Below, piece by piece: positions 63,199 to 64,000 of a stretch of DNA of 64,000 nucleotides (its first letter is position 1; each line of letters begins with the position of its first letter). The notes under the pieces were generated by a model, which was not told where the DNA came from, searched no databases, and saw only the letters and a list, made by a program, of their open reading frames with translations. The translations under genes were made by a program, and so were the position numbers. Origin of the DNA: Burkholderiales bacterium (GTDB taxonomy: Bacteria > Pseudomonadota > Gammaproteobacteria > Burkholderiales > Burkholderiaceae_C); assembly GCA_016191525.1 (NCBI GenBank), contig JACPOK010000037.1, forward strand, positions 1 to 64,000, read 5' to 3'.

Positions 63199-64000
63199 CG
63201 ACAGTGCCTTGGCCTTCTCTTCTTCCTGCAGCCGCAGCACCCGCCGCTGCACCTTGCCGGTGGTTGTCATCGGCAGCGCGTCGATGAACTCGATCTCTTT
63301 CGGGTACTCGTAGGGCGCCAGCATGCCGCGCACGTGGAGCTGCAACTGCGCGATCAGCTCCGAGTCAAAATCGGCTGCAGAGCGCTTCCCGCCTGCGCGG
63401 GCAGCTATGAAATCAGGAGCAAGCACGACGAAGGCCTTGACCACGGCGCCGCGCTCCTTGTCGGGCTTGGGCACCACGGCGGCATTGATCACGGCCGGGT
63501 GCTTGACCAGGCAGTTCTCGATTTCGCCGGGCCCGATGCGGTAGCCCGCCGCCTTGAACACGTCGTCGGCCCGGCCCTGGTACCAGAGGTAGCCGTCGGC
63601 GTCGCGCGTGGCCAGGTCGCCGGTGCGGCACCAGTTGCCGGTGTGCTTGCGCGCGGTGGCCTCGTCGTTTTTCCAGTAGCCCAAAAAGAAGATCGGGTCG
63701 GGCTGGCCGTGCACGTCCAAGCGGTTCACCGCCACGTCACCGGCCACGCCCACCGCGCATTCATTGCCGTCGTCGTCGATCACCGCCACCCGGTGGCCGG
63801 GGTAGCCCCGGCCCATGCTGCCGGGACGCGCAGGCCAGCCAATGCCGCCCGCCGTGTTGCCATTCATGGCGCAGTTGCCCACCACGTAGTTCATTTCGGT
63901 CTGGCCGAACATCTCGTTGACGGTGACGCCCAGCTGCTCCTTGCAATAGGCGAACACCGCGTCGCCCACTGCTTCTCCCGCGCTCATCATGGCCTGCAGC
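63187..64000 (-). CDS. Acyl-CoA synthetase (AMP-binding), C-terminal part only
   Basis: At least 267 residues to the window edge; the N-terminus lies beyond 64000. Adenylation motifs include MFGQTEMNYVVGN (motif around the P-loop/TGE region), YWKNDEATARKHTGNWCRTGDLATRD and the hinge DVFKAAGYRIGPGEIE; the C-terminal catalytic Lys region reads LPMTTTGKVQRRVLR. It activates a carboxylic acid as acyl-AMP and transfers it to CoA; it is probably a medium-chain or acetate-like ligase. Residues APDFIAARAGGKRS come from an in-frame 42-bp element. Confidence 0.9.
   Translation of the reverse strand, partial: LQAMMSAGEAVGDAVFAYCKEQLGVTVNEMFGQTEMNYVVGNCAMNGNTAGGIGWPARPGSMGRGYPGHRVAVIDDDGNECAVGVAGDVAVNRLDVHGQPDPIFFLGYWKNDEATARKHTGNWCRTGDLATRDADGYLWYQGRADDVFKAAGYRIGPGEIENCLVKHPAVINAAVVPKPDKERGAVVKAFVVLAPDFIAARAGGKRSAADFDSELIAQLQLHVRGMLAPYEYPKEIEFIDALPMTTTGKVQRRVLRLQEEEKAKALSLRT
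63379..63420 (+). repeat. 42-bp interspersed element, copy 6 (in frame inside acyl-CoA synthetase)
   Basis: A 25-nt arm beginning AGAGCGC (63379-63403) and the 17-nt half GCTATGAAATCAGGAGC (63404-63420; hairpin arms imperfect). It lies antisense to the gene and encodes 14 residues in frame, within the C-terminal domain. Confidence 0.7.

Noticed and set aside
63187..64000. Acyl-CoA synthetase as a pseudogene because it lacks its N-terminus
   Set aside because: The frame is open to the window edge, so it is cut by the window and not broken.

Overview
The window is a high-GC, densely coded chromosomal segment. It looks like a betaproteobacterium of the family Comamonadaceae (a Ramlibacter/Variovorax-like background). 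The reasons are the gene order folC–SPOR–cvpA–purF–metZ–gltX, the paired waaA/waaC with tolC, the long-type argG, and several families of short palindromic repeats that I associate with this group. I see no plasmid, phage or insertion-sequence genes, no CRISPR array and no rRNA. Every gap between genes is shorter than 300 bases. Genus-level assignment is inference.

Layout. 1–246 is a non-coding block holding a nested inverted repeat. 247–4447 (minus) is a molybdenum hydroxylase operon: 2Fe-2S subunit, molybdopterin subunit, XdhC and a MocA-like cytidylyltransferase. 4604–8430 has pdxH, a radical SAM protein, an orphan lipoprotein, an AEC transporter and a divergent transthyretin/HIU-hydrolase-like protein. 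8510–13866 (minus) is msrA followed by an ABC ATPase, an FtsX-type permease, a DUF3299 protein, a small His/Asp-rich protein and a ZnuD-like TonB receptor, which resembles Zur-controlled zinc-starvation clusters. 14394–21910 (plus) is a TetR–adaptor–RND efflux operon with a readable promoter and operator, followed by pcm, a rhodanese and tolC. 21888–25616 (minus) carries waaA, waaC and a phosphomannomutase/phosphoglucomutase, all LPS-related. 25728–28656 (plus) is an alkylation-repair unit (Ada-AlkA fusion, Ogt) with an EamA transporter.

28657–31415 is the least understood part. It has a PD-(D/E)XK-type protein with an N-terminal winged helix, and a tightly overlapping operon of five very small uncharacterised proteins, three of them only 47–56 residues. 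31438–38587 (minus) is a housekeeping block: folC, SPOR, cvpA, purF, metZ, gltX, then tRNA-Ala, tRNA-Glu and tRNA-Asp closed by a terminator. 39931–44743 pairs DUF1800 and DUF1501 proteins with a convergent RskA-type anti-sigma/ECF sigma module. 44831–46498 is ppnP–argG. 46697–49300 is a large serralysin-like metalloprotease with an RTX segment and a DUF4214-like C-terminus. The remainder (49371–64000) holds murB, yajQ, a retropepsin-like protease, an MFS transporter fused to a monooxygenase-like domain, a GST, a DnaJ-domain membrane protein, plsY, a GAF/Fis regulator divergent from a second TonB receptor, a racemase, ybaK, an aldo/keto reductase, a Nei-like glycosylase and a truncated acyl-CoA synthetase at the edge.

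The most striking pattern not explained by genes is a 42-bp interspersed element. It has six copies in this window, built as 25 nt plus a 17-nt GCTAT-N7-ATAGC hairpin. Because 42 nt is exactly 14 codons it sits in frame inside genes (waaC, the SPOR gene, the acyl-CoA synthetase). At one site it supplies both the stop of an ABC ATPase gene and the start of its permease gene.
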